Below, piece after piece: positions 23,414 to 35,859 of a stretch of DNA of 64,000 nt. Every line of letters begins with the position of its first letter. Positions within the stretch are counted from its first letter, which is position 1. This stretch comes from Zanthoxylum bungeanum (lineage: Eukaryota; Streptophyta; Magnoliopsida; Sapindales; Rutaceae), in assembly GCA_019454045.1 (NCBI GenBank), contig SKCR01017762.1:1-64000 (forward strand). The letters are read 5' to 3'. A program made the position numbers and the translations under genes. The notes beneath the pieces were generated by a model. It worked only from the letters and a program-made list of their open reading frames with translations, had not been told where the DNA came from and did no database searches.

Positions 23414-25547
23414 ATCCCCCACTTGGCCTATAGCCAATCACTCAAGTGTCCTACACCTGAACTATGTACGGGTCGCTCAAACTTCTGCTGAGAAAATACT
23501 TTCGTCAGCGGATTTGCAATGTTATCATCTGATGCGATTTATTCGATCATCCCATCGCCATAATGTATGATCCGACGAATCAGATAAAATAGTTGAAGTA
23601 TATACTTGGATCGTTGATGAGACCATTAATTCTTTAGCATGTGCTGTAGCTTAGCTCAGCCGCTAACAGAACTACACCTAATCTAATTAGGATTATATAG
23701 ATCCAAAATGCTTCTTTTGCTGCCTCAGCTGCAGCAATATTCCGCTTTTATTGTTTATTCGGCAACAGTATCTTGCTTGGAAGATTTCCAGCTCACTGTT
23801 TCGTTATTCAAACTATATAGTACCCTTATTACGACTTATGAACGAGGGTTAATAGATCAGTGGCATTTGCACTTTTACCAAGTAAAAGTTGTTTTAGGCA
23901 CTTTGCTTAATAAACTAGATTTGTAGACATTATTTGAATTAGAATCAAATCCGTCCTAGTACCCACTCTTCGAAAGTGTGGATATACAAGTCTTGTTAAT
24001 GTGTCCCAGACAACAATGCCACAAATAAGTCTTATCTGATTAATTCAGTTTGAGCTATTTGTTTGTCATGTTATATGTTTAAGATTCATTTATATTAAAA
24101 ATATAAATACTGTTATTCACATCTAATGTGTTTATCTCAATATCATCTTTATAAACAAAACACTTAGTGTTCTAGAATATAAAGGTATACCTGCAACGGG
24201 TTAAACTAGATATAGAGATAATGTTTATAGTCAAACTAGGTACATTATAACAGTCTCCTAATTTAAGTACATGCCCAAAGGGCAGTTCCAAAACTTAGGT
24301 TCCTACGACCAAAACAACGACTCATGTCCTGTTTCCGACTCATAGGTCGATCTCATCTGAAGTCAGTATCCTGCTCATCAATAGATCCCGCACATCAGTA
24401 CATATGTATATTCCACATCCAGTATCAAAAATCCAATTTTTAATCTAGTAGTGGCCATGTTTATAACAAACATTCTTGAAGTCGGAGCCTTGCCCGCCTT
24501 CACTTCCTTTATGTATGCTTTGTCCATACGACAGTCACGCATCCAGTGACCTCGTTTGCCAAAGTTTAGTTAGATATCTTGGGATATGTCATTTGTCTTC
24601 CCAAAAGACTGTGACGATTTTACTTTTGCCTCTTTAGAAGCTTTGGCTCTGCCTCCTTGAGCATATCCATCAACTATCCAAGAGTTTTCTCTTGGTTCTT
24701 AATGAACCTACCCCAGCTTTCGGGCAAAGACTGTAAGATCAAATCTTTGGAAGTCACGGCCTCGTAGGTAATGCCCAGCTAACCTAGCTATTCGATGTCA
24801 TCAATCATCTACGACACCTAGTGTTCAACAGACGTACCTTCTAACATACGTGAGCAAAAGAGATTCTTTTACAATTCATACTTCTAAGATCTAAGGTTAG
24901 ATCTATGAAGATCCTTTAATTTCAACATCATGGAATAAGGATATAATCCTTAGTTCTGACGACGGAATTAAAGAGTCATTGCGGCAATCATAACGGATTG
25001 AGCACTAAAGTTATTATCACCATGAGTCTTCCAAAACTCATGCTCCACCATTTGCTCAACTCTGGGCTCAGTCCCGAGATGTCACTCTATCAAATAAAAT
25101 AACTTCTCGGCTCTCAGGACTATCCTGAGGTTCTATTCCCAATTTGAAAATTGAAGCAGCTTAAAGACATTTTCACACATGATTATGTTTTAAACGATAA
25201 TCTTTCAATTATCTTGATTCCATTAGTCCAACTATCTAATCAACGATTTCCAGTACAATCAAATATAATGATTATTATAGTCTAACTATTTAACCAACAA
25301 TAAATGATCGGTTAAATTCAAATATATTGATTAATATAATCCAATTATATAACCAACTATAAATGAAGTAGTTTGAATACAGTCAAACTGTTCAATTAAA
25401 ACAACAATTGAATATTAGTCCAACTAATATATTTATAAATAATTGATGATGAAAAATGAAATGAGCGCGTATTGGCAAGTATCTAAACAAAATTGCAAAT
25501 TTAATACTTGCCTCCCACTATTTTTCGGCGAGCCTCTAACCCTCTGT
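23414..25547 (-). pseudogene. Copia-1 internal region, minus strand, with RT and integrase core deleted
   Basis: Starting from the LTR side it reads RNase H end (about 23700-23820), then jumps to the integrase N-terminal zone (about 23830-24060), protease with an intact DTG (near 24410), zinc knuckle (near 24540-24580) and gag (24600-25200). Compared with the full copy at 48592-54480, roughly 2 kb covering reverse transcriptase and the integrase core is missing at about 23822. Stops and frameshifts occur throughout. At 25547 the sequence switches to a plus-strand LTR without a target duplication. Confidence 0.8.
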
Positions 25548-26501
25548 CAACATATCAAGGGATCTCATGGGTCGCTTCCTGAATATTCACCGATGACGTA
25601 TAACTCGCATATAATAATCTGGGATTAATTATAAGAGAGAAAAAATTAATCTACGATTAATTATGGAGAAATTTTATCTTGGATAAAATACTATTTAAGA
25701 GAGAGAACGATTAACTTGGAATTAATCGATAAAATAATATATTCGATATATTAAACGAAATTATATTTCGACGCGGAATTAAAATTAGATTTTAAGTCGG
25801 GCAAACAAATTAATTTAGAATTAATTCGCTAGCGACGTGAAAAGTAATTTTGATATGCATAATATTTAATTAAATTTGATTTAATTACGTCGGAACAGAA
25901 AATTCGTTAATTCGGAATTAGCGAACCCGAGCCCGGGAGTGTTTGCGGGCCCACTCGGATTTTGAATCAAGTGGGGCCCACAAGTCACATCAACTAGTCA
26001 CTTTGCCTAACTTTTTAGTGATGGATTTAGGTGGGTGGTTGATAACTTGTAAAACACACAAGTTGATGGCATGAAAGACTATTACCTATTTTAGATATTT
26101 TGGTATATCTTTCTTTTGATTTTTGAAATCAAATAACACAAGTCATTCACTCTCTCTCACTCTCTCATGCTCTCGGCATTGTGCCATTTTCCTCTCCCAT
26201 TTGGCTTGGCCGAATCTTGCTAAGACGATGAAGAAAAATTGTTGCAATTTTTCAAGTGCTAGCACACACAAGAAGTCATTCAAAGGTGATAGGGAATCCA
26301 ATCCTTGAGCTTGGAATCAACAATAAGTTTGGAAGCTTAACATACAACAAAACAAGGGCTTGGCCGAAACTCAAGGAGCATAATGTTTGTTGTCTACGCA
26401 TCCAAAATCTTATCAAAGTGAGTATTTTCCGCATTCTTACTTTGTTATATTCACATATTTCATTGCTTAATTGATCTTAGTTTGACCTAGAAAACCCAAC
26501 A
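25548..26501 (+). mobile_element. Copia-1 5' LTR, 5'-truncated
   Basis: It corresponds to the second half of the LTR. It starts at CAACATATCAAGGGATCTC, includes the palindrome array and a TATA-like TTTTGGTATATC near 26098, and ends AAAACCCAACA. The primer-binding site follows immediately, which fixes it as the 5' LTR of the plus-strand element that ends at 34246. Confidence 0.88.
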
Positions 26502-26514
26502 ATGGTATCAGAGC
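26502..26514 (+). other. Primer-binding site of Copia-1 (initiator tRNA-Met type)
   Basis: ATGGTATCAGAGC follows the LTR terminus CCAACA directly. TGGTATCAGAGC is the complement of the 3' end of plant initiator tRNA-Met, the usual primer for Ty1/copia reverse transcription. Confidence 0.9.
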
Positions 26515-28686
26515 GGTTATTGAGCATGAAATTGAAATTTAGGGTTCTTAACTTTAATTTGGGTATTTTTGATTTGAGCATGTTTTATTCAAATTATTTG
26601 TTTGAGCATGCTTATAATATGTTACCTTTGAGTTGTGCATGATCAATTTGAAGAAAAATTAATTGGATTAATTTTCCCCAAATTTTGTGGCTTGGCCGAA
26701 TAGACTTGGAACCTTAGCTCTTGGTGACTTTTGAATTTTAGACAATTGGATATGTTTAAAATGCATGAGATATATTAGTTTGTGATTTAATTGGATTGAA
26801 ATCAAAATTGATATAAAAAGGTCCCCTATTGCCGAGAGCTTAAGAGCATGTTGGGATTGATTTTGCTTCAATTTGTGTTGGACATAAGTCGATTAATTAA
26901 AGCATGATTACTTGTGTAAATTGGTATTTTGGAAATGTTGATTTAAATAATTAATTATGGCTTATACACTTTAATTGATTAAATTATGATATTTGGAATA
27001 TTGGAATTTAATTAGTTAGGCTTAATTTGGAATTGGGCTAAAAATATTGTATTTGGGCTTAATGGGCTTGGTTGGGCCAAGTTTGGTTTAGGTTAATTGG
27101 TTGGATCCAATTGGGCCTAAAACCATTTCCATAAAGTCCAAATATAATATAATGGGCCTTTAAAATTTTAATTAGGCCTAATGGGCCTAAATTGATTTTT
27201 TGCAAATGGTGATTCCTTATTGGGCTTTGGTTTCCAAAGTCCATGCCTTAGAAATTAATTGAAAGCCCATTGGACTTTAATTAAATTGACATTGGATGTT
27301 AATTGGGCTTTGAGACCCGTAATGATTAGATTTAGAATCTAAGTCGTAAAGGCACATTAAAAGTGTAATTATTTAAATTTGGAATTAAATAAAGAATTAG
27401 TATTGAAGACAAATTATATTGGATTTAATATTGTAGTTTGATATAATTCAAGAATTCGTACTTTGAGTACTTATTCTTAAAAGAGTTGGACTCGCGCAAA
27501 TCAAATCGTTGTTTGAACATTGGATGATCATTAATCAAAGATTAATTAATTGGATTAGATTGATTGATAACATGTTTTGTGTGAATAAATGGATGTGATG
27601 TATGAATAATGTATATCAGATGGATATTAGATGGGTGAGGGCAATTTTGGAAATTATTGTAATAAATTTAGAATTTATTAAATTGGACCTGCGTGTCCAG
27701 CCTATTACCTCTTGATTCTTTGTATTTCTCTTCTCACTTATTCCCCTCAATGTAAATGAGGTTTCTTTAGAAGTGTTATGTAATTGTAGGTAGAAGTAAG
27801 ATTTGTGCTAGCGGGAAAGAGGAGGAAGGGAGAGATTTGTTCTAGGAACAAAATGTTTTAAATATCCATCCGCATATCATTATTAATTTATTTACGCGCC
27901 TTATTATGTTTTTAGAATGCATGTTTGAATCATGAAGGTTTTGTTCCGTATCGCATGTCTTGTCCAAGTTGTGATTTTTTGGCCAAAGTCAATATCACTT
28001 CTTGTCCATCGACATCGATTACGAAGCTTTCCAAAGTCAATGGGTCCCGCTTAACTGGAATCATTAAGCTTGTTGTGCGAAAGCCAAGGCTTAGTTGATT
28101 CAGAGGAAAAAGGTTAGGGAATATATTAGATATATTGGCATATATTAGATATATGTTTCGGACTTGGATGTCCACCTACTAGATCTAGGAATTAGATGAG
28201 ATCCAATTGATCTTAGAGATTTACCTAGTTAAATATCATACAGCTTGTTGGCCAAAGTCAAGGTTGTGTGTTATTTAACGGGATCCTAGCCCACTAGTAA
28301 AATAGGTTTCCCGAGTACTCAACAGAGGGTTAGAGGCTCGCCAAAAAATAGTGGGAGGCAAGTATTAAATTTGCAATTTCGTTTAGAAACTTGTCAATAC
28401 GCGCTCTTTTCATTTTTCGTCATTACTTAAATAAATATTAGTTGGACTAATATTTAATTGTTGTTTTAATTAAACAGTTGGACTGTATTCAAACTACTTC
28501 AATTTATAGTTGATTATATAATTGGATTATAGTAATCAATATATTTGAATTTAACCAATCAAATTATAGTTGATTATATAGTTAGACTATAGTAATCATT
28601 ATATTCAATAGTACCCGAAATCATTGATTGGATAGTTGGACTATTGAAATCAAGATAACTGAAAGATTAGCGTTTAAAACATAATC
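26515..28686 (+). other. Long untranslated leader of Copia-1
   Basis: About 2.2 kb without a credible ORF lies between the primer-binding site and gag. It is rich in GGGCTTAATGGGCC-type phrases near 27050-27200. It contains repeated TTGGCCAAAGTCAA motifs (27979 and 28246), which recur in reverse complement in the minus-strand copy. Confidence 0.75.
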
Positions 28687-31600
28687 ATGGGAGAAAATGT
28701 CTTTAAACGGCTCAAATTTTCAGATTTGGAATCGAACCTCAGGATAGTCTTGGGAACTGAGAAGTTACTCTATTTGATAGAGCAACCTCTTGGGCCTAAG
28801 CCCGGAGTTGAGCGAATAGTGGAGCATGAGTTTTGGAAGACTCATGGTGATGATAACTTTTGTGCTCAATCAGTTATGCTTACCGCAATGAGTTTTTAAT
28901 TTCGTCGTCAAAATTAAGGATTAGATCATTGTACCATGATTATGAAATTAAAGATCTTCATAGATCCATTCTTAGATCTTAGAAGTACAAATTGAAAAAG
29001 AAGTTCTTTCGCTCGCGTGTGTCAGAGGGTACATCTGTTGGGCACAAGGTGTCGCAGATGATTGCTGACATCAATCAGTGAGTTTAGTTGGGCATTACCT
29101 ACGTGGCCGAGACTACCAAAGATTTGATCTTATAGTCTCTACCCGAAAGCTGGGGCAGGTTCATTATGAACCAAGAGAAAACTCTTGGAGAGTTGATGGC
29201 TATGCTCAATGAGACAGAGCCAGAGCTTCTAGAATGGGCAAAGGAAAAATCATTACAGTCTTCTAGGAAGACAAATGACATATCCCAAGATGTCTGCCTA
29301 AACTGTGGCAAACGGGGTCACTGAAGCGTGACTGCCGTATGGACAAGGCAGACATGAAGGAAGTGAAGGCGGGGCAAGGCTCCGACTTCAAGTATGTTTG
29401 TCATAAACATGTTCACTATTAGTTTCAAAATTGGATTTTTGATACTAGATGTGGTACATAAATATGTACTGATGTGCAGAATCTGCTGATAAGCAAGAGA
29501 TTGACTTCAGTTGAGATCAATCTGCGAGTCGAAAATGGGACTAGAGTCGTTGTTTTAACCGTAGAAACCTAAGTTTAGGAACTACCCTTCGGGTGTGTAC
29601 TTAAATTAGGAAACTGTTATAATGTAACTAGTTTGACTAGAAACATTATCTCTATATCTAAGTTTAACCCATTACGGGTATACCTTTTATATTCTATAAC
29701 ACTAAGTGTTTTATTTTATAAAGATGATATTGAGATAAACACATTAGATGTGAATAACAGTATTTATATTTTGAATATAAATGAATCTCAAACGTATGAC
29801 ATTACAAACAAATAGCTCAAACTGAATAAATCAGATGAGACTTATTTATGGCATTGTTGTCTGGGACACATTAACAAGACTCGTATATCCATACTTTCGA
29901 AGAGTGGGTACTAGGACGGATTTGATTCTAATCAAATGATGTCTACAAATCTAGTTTATTAGGCAAAGTGCCTAAAACACCTTTTACTTGGTAAAAGTGC
30001 AAGTGCCACCAATCTGTTAGCCCTCATTCATAGTGACGTAAGTGGGCTCATGTCTAGCTAGGCTAGAGGAGGATATGAATACTTCGTAACCTTTACGGAT
30101 GTGGCATCGTGTTATGGTTATGTGTTTCTTTTGAAACACGAATCGAAAACTTTTGATAGATTCAAAGAGTTTCGACACGAAGTATAAAAACATACCAGCA
30201 AGAGTATTAAAACTATCACGGTTAGACCGTGGTGGAAAATACTTAAGCAATAAGTTTCTCGATTACCTGAAAGAGTATAGTATTCTTTCACAGTGGACTC
30301 CTCCCGGAACACCTCAATTGAGCGGTGTGTCCAAACGGAAAAACTGAATTTTGTTGGACATGATAAGGTTAATCATGAGTCGCTCTGAGCTACCATTTTC
30401 CTTCTAGGGATACGCATTAACAGTGCAACACTTATTTTGAATAATGTTCCATGAAAAATTTGTTAGACAGATTTCATATTAGATATGAACAGGAAAGAAA
30501 CATGGTTTTCTCATTCCTGAAGATTTGGGAATGTTGGGCATATGTTTAGATGATACCAAACTAGAACCCAAATCGGATAAGTGCCTAATTTGTAGGTTAT
30601 CTTAGGGTAACCAAATTATAGTACTTATACAACTCACAAGAGAACAATGTAATTGGTGCTCTCCATGCGGTTTTCCTAAGAGGAATACCTATATGCAATG
30701 GTAAGTGGGAGGAAAGTAAAACTCGATGAAAATCGGAGTAATACTTTTTCAGGCACCTATTCCTTAACAGAACACAAACAGTTCATCAGGGATGAAATTG
30801 TACCACTATATTCAAATACACAAGAACCGCGTAAGTCAGAGAGAGTCAGAAAAAAACCTGAGAGGTATGGGTTTCTGATCTCAGCTCATGAAGATGTCAA
30901 TCTTATTGAGGAAGAAAAACCGACTACGTATAAGGAAGTGATACAAGGTATCGACTCTCTATCATGACCAAGTGTCATGAAATCCGAAATGGATTCCATG
31001 TATACCAACCAAGTTTGGACACTGGTTGTTGTACCGGGAGCCATTATGCCTATTGGTACTATATAAGTCTTCAAGAAAGACATAACATGGATGACAACAT
31101 ACCAACGTACAAAGCTAGGCTTGTAGCGAAAAGGTATCGTTATCAACATTGTGTCGATTACAACGAAATCTTTTACTCGTTGCCATGATTAAATCCATTT
31201 GGATAATGCTTGCTAATGTTGTATGTTTCATTTATGAAATATGGCAGCTGAACGTCAAAATCGTTTTCCTTAAACGAAAACCTTTTGGAGGATGTTTACA
31301 ACATCCTGACGGTTTTGTCATACCAAAACAAGCAAACAAGATTTGCAAGTTAATTCGATCCATTTATGGATTGAAGCAAGCATTGTGTTCTTGGAACTAT
31401 CGTTTTGATGTAATCATAATGGTATATGATTTAATTCAAAACAAAGATGATTCTTGTGTATATAAGAAGGTTAGTGGGAGCGCACTGAAATTGATTGTTC
31501 TATATAATGATGATATATCATTTTTTGGAAATGACATTCCCATAATAAAATCGGTGAAAGCTTGGCTTTTATAAAAATTCTCCATAAAATACTTGGGAGA

Positions 31601-32310
31601 AACAACTTTTATTCTAGGAATAAGGATCTACTGGGATAGATCTAAAAGTTGTTGGCACTCTTCGAGAACTCGTACATTGAAAGATATGTACGCGACCTGG
31701 TGTCTCATATGCTTTGAGCATATGGAGTCACAATCAGGCCAATCCATGTGATGGTCACTGGATTGATGTTAAGAACATCCTTAAGTTTCTTCGAAGAACT
31801 AATGATGCTTTCCTAAGCTATGGAGAATTAGAACTTGAAGTGACTGGGTTCACCGCTGCAAGTTTCCAAACCGATAAAAATGACTATAAGTTGTAATAAG
31901 GGTACTACATAGTTTGAATAACAGAACAGTAAGCTGGAAATCTTCCAAGCAAGATATTGTTGACGAATAAACAACAGAAGCGGAATATTGTTGCAGCTGA
32001 GGAAGCAATAGAAGCGATTTTGATCTATAATAATCCTAATTAGATTAGTTGTAGTTCTATTAGCGGCTGAGCTAGGCTACAGCACAGGCTAAAGAATTAA
32101 AAGTCTCATCAACGATCCAAATATATACTTCAATTATTTCATCTGATTCGTCGGATCATACATCGTGGCGATGTGAAGATCGAATAAATCGCATCAGATG
32201 ATAACCTTGCAAATCCACTGACGAAAGCAGTTTCTCAGCAGAAATTTGCGACCCGTACATAGTTCAAGTGTAGGACACTTGAGTGATTGGCTATAGGCCA
32301 GGTGGGAGAT
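28687..32310 (+). pseudogene. Copia-1 gag-pol, broken, plus strand
   Basis: Gag starts near 28687 (NLRIVLGTEKLLYLIEQPLGP). The zinc knuckle CLNCGKRGH near 29297 is cut by a one-base deletion. Protease reads FDTRCGT near 29440, so the DTG Gly is lost. The integrase zinc region is at about 29850-29960 and the core pieces at 30010-30350. The pre-RT linker NTQEPRKSERVRKKPERYGF lies near 30815-30870. Reverse transcriptase spans 30970-31560 with CKLIRSIYGLKQALCSWN and a catalytic box YNDD instead of YVDD near 31500. RNase H remnants follow to 32230. The shared stop TAA is at 31064-31066. The purine tract GGTGGGAGAT precedes the 3' LTR. All domains are present in order but none is intact. Confidence 0.88.
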
Positions 32311-34246
32311 TGTTGGACAATTATGACCCATAGCATCACTATTTGTACAGAACATGGTGTTGTTGTACAAATTAACTATGTGACAAAGGAAATTGCTATT
32401 TTATCATTTGTAATTAGATTACCGTGATATATAAATGATAAAAGTCCATATGATTAGTTCAGGATTAATAAGATATGAGATAGTATTAATCCACTAAGGT
32501 TTAATCATTAAAACATCCATAGTCGTAGTATTATCGAGATTGGACATCGATAATGCGGAATAGACTAGTATTGCACTTGTGCGCGTTGTGGGAGCATAAC
32601 GGCATAGTTCTCATATATTTAAGTATTGGATACTTATGCAAGTGTAATAGGAGGTTGTGTTTACCGATGGTATGGAAACAGCTTCGCTCTGGATAGACCC
32701 CTCGGAATTCCATTGGTAGTATGACTATATGTCTATGGAATTCCGAATCAAGGTAGGTGTATTTGGTCTTAACCTGATACTTGCATCGCTAATACTTGCG
32801 ACAATCAATATACTTTGGTTTTGGTCGTCCAGGGCTTTAACAGGTTCTGTGTACGCCTCTTCTGGGTATATTGAGAATCATAGTGTATTGGGTGTGATGT
32901 CAAGATGGAAGTATCACTTCAGTCATATGGAGATGATGGTCACGTAGGATAAGGAACTGGTACTCTTGTATGTTGTAGCTATCAGAATAATATAACTAGG
33001 TCATGTTTATCCGATTATAGAGACTAGTTACCAGAGATCCGACATATGCTTCGTACGGGGCAGACACAATTCCAGCCCCAGGCCTAGCATGTGACATCCG
33101 ATACTGGATCGCAATACGCAATACTACGTATACTACGCCTGATACAGATTATATATTCCTTTAAGAATATTTCTGGAGAATTGGGTAGGCACGGTGCTTT
33201 GCTAGAAGCCAACCATGTCTTGTAAATCGGTAAAAACGTAGTACTAGGTACGTACGTGTTCGGATTGTCCGACGACCAGATTTACTGCCAACATATCCAG
33301 GGATCTCATGGGTCGCTTCCCGAAGATTCACCGATGACATATGACTCGCACATAATTAATCTAGGATTAATTATAAGAGAGAGAAAATTAATCTAGGATT
33401 AGTCACGGAGAAATTTTATCTGGGAAAAATACTATTTAAAGAGAGAGAACGATTAATTTGGAATTAATCGATAAAATAATATATTCGATATATAAACCGA
33501 AATTAGATTTCGACGCGGAATTAAAATTATATTTTAATTCGGACAAACGAATTAATTTAGAATTAATTCGCTAGCGATGTGAATAGTAATTTTGCTATGC
33601 ATAATTATTTAATTAAATTTGATTTAATTACATCACAACGGTAAATTCGTTAATTCGGAATTATCGAACCCGAGCCCGGGAGTGTTTGCGGGCCCACTCG
33701 GATTTTGAATCAAGTGGGGCCCACAAGTCACATCAACTAGTCATTTTTCCTAACTTTTTACTGATGGATTTATGTGGGTGGTTGATAACTTGTAAAACAC
33801 ACAAGCTGATGGCATGAAAGACTATTACCTAATATTAGATATTTTGGTATATCTTTCTTTCGATTTTTGAAATCAAATAACACAAGTCATTCACTCTCTC
33901 TCACTCTCTCATGCTCTCGGCATTGTGCCATTTTTCCTCTCTCATTTGGCTTGGCCGAATCTTGCTAAGAAGATGAAGAAAAATTGTTGTAATTTTTCAA
34001 GTGCTAGCACACACAATGAGTCATTCAAATGTGATAGGGAAACCAATCCTTGAGTTTGGAATCAACAACAAGCTTGGAAGCTCAACATACAACAAAACAA
34101 GGGCTTGGCCGAAACTCAAGGAGCATAATTTTTGTTGTCTACGCATCCAAAATCAGATCAAAGTGAGTATTTTTTGCAATCTTACTTTGTTGTATTCACA
34201 TATTTCATTGCTTAATTGATCTTGGTTTGACCTAGAAAACCCAACA
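32311..34246 (+). mobile_element. Copia-1 3' LTR, complete
   Basis: 1936 bp from TGTTGGACAATTATGACC to GAAAACCCAACA. It is the 3' partner of the truncated LTR at 25548-26501. The palindrome array is at 33356-33665. GGCAA follows. The 5' target duplication cannot be checked because the 5' end of the element is lost. Confidence 0.9.
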
Positions 34247-34440
34247 GGCAACCCATGTAAATTGTCTATATATTCAGATTTGGTGTGTTTTATTTTGTGT
34301 GTGTTTTATTTTTGTAGGTAAAGTCACATTTTAGGATGGAAGACGTTCTCACAAATCTTCACAAGTAATTTCCTTCTCTCCCTCAAAACTCTCTGATGAA
34401 AGTCTACAAAGCTCGCTTGGAATGAATGAGACTTCTGTTG

Positions 34441-34884
34441 ATAAAAGGTATTTCTAATGACATTCATTGGATTATTGAAGCAAGGGTCTGATTGGCAATT
34501 GAGTCCTATGACTCTTTTATTTCATATATGTCTGGTTTAGGAAGAAGCACCTATGCTAAGAAAAGAAGAGCTAAAAGACTAGGTGTTTTCTATAAATGTG
34601 CACGCATGACGTGTAATACTCGCTGTCGTTCTTTAGGAATGGAGTCTGATAAATGTGAAGATAAAATTAAATTCATTATGGATGGCTTGAGTAAGGAGAC
34701 TGTGGATGACATATTATTGACTCTTGAGACGTATTCTAGTAGATTTGTGCATCACGCAATTCATATGTTATATACACAGTTCCGAAAAGAAAGACAACAT
34801 TTAAGTCTCGAGAATCTGACTCTAAAAGACCTTGTTTGCCAATTTATAAGAAAATTGGATGGGAAGCTTGTCCTTGACGCATAG
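34441..34884 (+). pseudogene. Unrecognised basic, Cys-containing ORF upstream of the LOG copy
   Basis: A frame beginning near 34441 (GISNDIHWIIEARV) meets a TGA at about 34489 and then stays open for 131 codons to 34884. It reads SYMSGLGRSTYAKKRRAK, then YKCARMTCNTRCRSLGM, then an amphipathic stretch with FIMDGLSKETVDDILLTLE. I do not recognise the family. The run of Lys/Arg and three Cys in eight residues could suggest a nucleic-acid binding segment, but that is weak. About 25 bases downstream an intron-like stretch (TTCTT/GTAAATATT at 34910 to CTCCAACAG at 34985) precedes further sequence. Its relation to the LOG copy 260 bp downstream is unknown; the two may have been carried together. Confidence 0.4.
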
Positions 34885-35147
34885 ACGTCATTCAAGCCGT
34901 TACTTCTTGTAAATATTATTCTCTTTGTATTTATCTAATACTTGAGATTTGTTTTGTTATTTTCTTTTTTATTTTCTCCAACAGGATCCAGACTTTTTGA
35001 CTTTAATGATATATTTTACTGTTTAGCTAATAATTATCATTTGGTAGGTACTAGTGCTATTATTACTCAACCTTTTTCAGGTTTTATAAATTCAGCTCAT
35101 CATTGCACTCTTGAAGACATCCAGAGTTAAGAAGTAAATAAAAAAAA

Positions 35148-35799
35148 ATGGAAGCCACTTTAAGAAGACGAGTTGTAAATATATGTGTTTTGCGGTACTA
35201 ATGTTGGTTCTAAGCCAGAGTTCGTTGAGGCAACACATGAATTGGGTAGAGTCATTTCTGAAAGGAATATGCACCTAGTATATGGTGGTGGCAATCTTGG
35301 ACTAATGGGGATCGTTTCAAGAGCTGTAAAGGAAGGAGGCAGTCAAGTCTTGGGAATCATCCCAAAACCTTTGGCAGAGGTGAATCTTATAGGACCATCA
35401 AACGGAGAGGAACTAATCGTTCCAGGTATGTCTGAACGACAGGTGGAAATGATTAACCGTGCTGATGCTTTTATTGCTTTGCCATGAGGCTTGGGTACGA
35501 TGGAGGAAATTGTTACAGTGCTATCTTGGGCGAACATGAATATACACCAGAAACCAATTGGATGGTTTAACGCTGATGGATTTTATGATTTTCTTTGTGT
35601 GTTTCTTGATGATGCCCGGAGGAATGGGTTCGTGTCAAAACTTGTAAAAGATATACTCTTTACTTCCAGAACTGCCCATGATTTAATTGACCAAATTTTA
35701 GCCTTTGAACCACAAATTAACCATATCATTTCCAAGATTAATTGGTCTGATAATGATCGTGGTAAAAAACATCGGATAAATCTAGATCTTAACCTTTAA
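35148..35799 (+). pseudogene. LOG: LONELY GUY-type cytokinin riboside 5'-monophosphate phosphoribohydrolase, retrocopy
   Basis: LOG enzymes release active cytokinin bases from cytokinin riboside 5'-monophosphates in the cytosol. The ATG at 35148 gives MEATLRRRVVNICV, then a one-or-two-base deletion in the T-run near 35187 shifts the frame. The remainder reads FCGTNVGSKPEF, LVYGGGNLGLMG, GIIPKPL and RADAFIALP. The hallmark PGGxGTxEE then appears as P-stop-GLGTMEE, because its first Gly codon is TGA (35485-35487). The frame continues through VTVLSWANMNIHQKPIG to a stop at 35799. About 217 residues is the normal LOG length. Plant LOG genes usually have several introns and this copy has none, so I infer a reverse-transcribed copy. 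It lies between a copia LTR (ending 34246) and a gypsy 3' end (from 35860). Two lesions make it non-functional. Confidence 0.88.
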
Positions 35800-35859
35800 T
35801 TTTCTTTTTAGATGTAGAATTTCAGCTAACCATGTAATTTTTCTAAACTCTTCTTCTAC

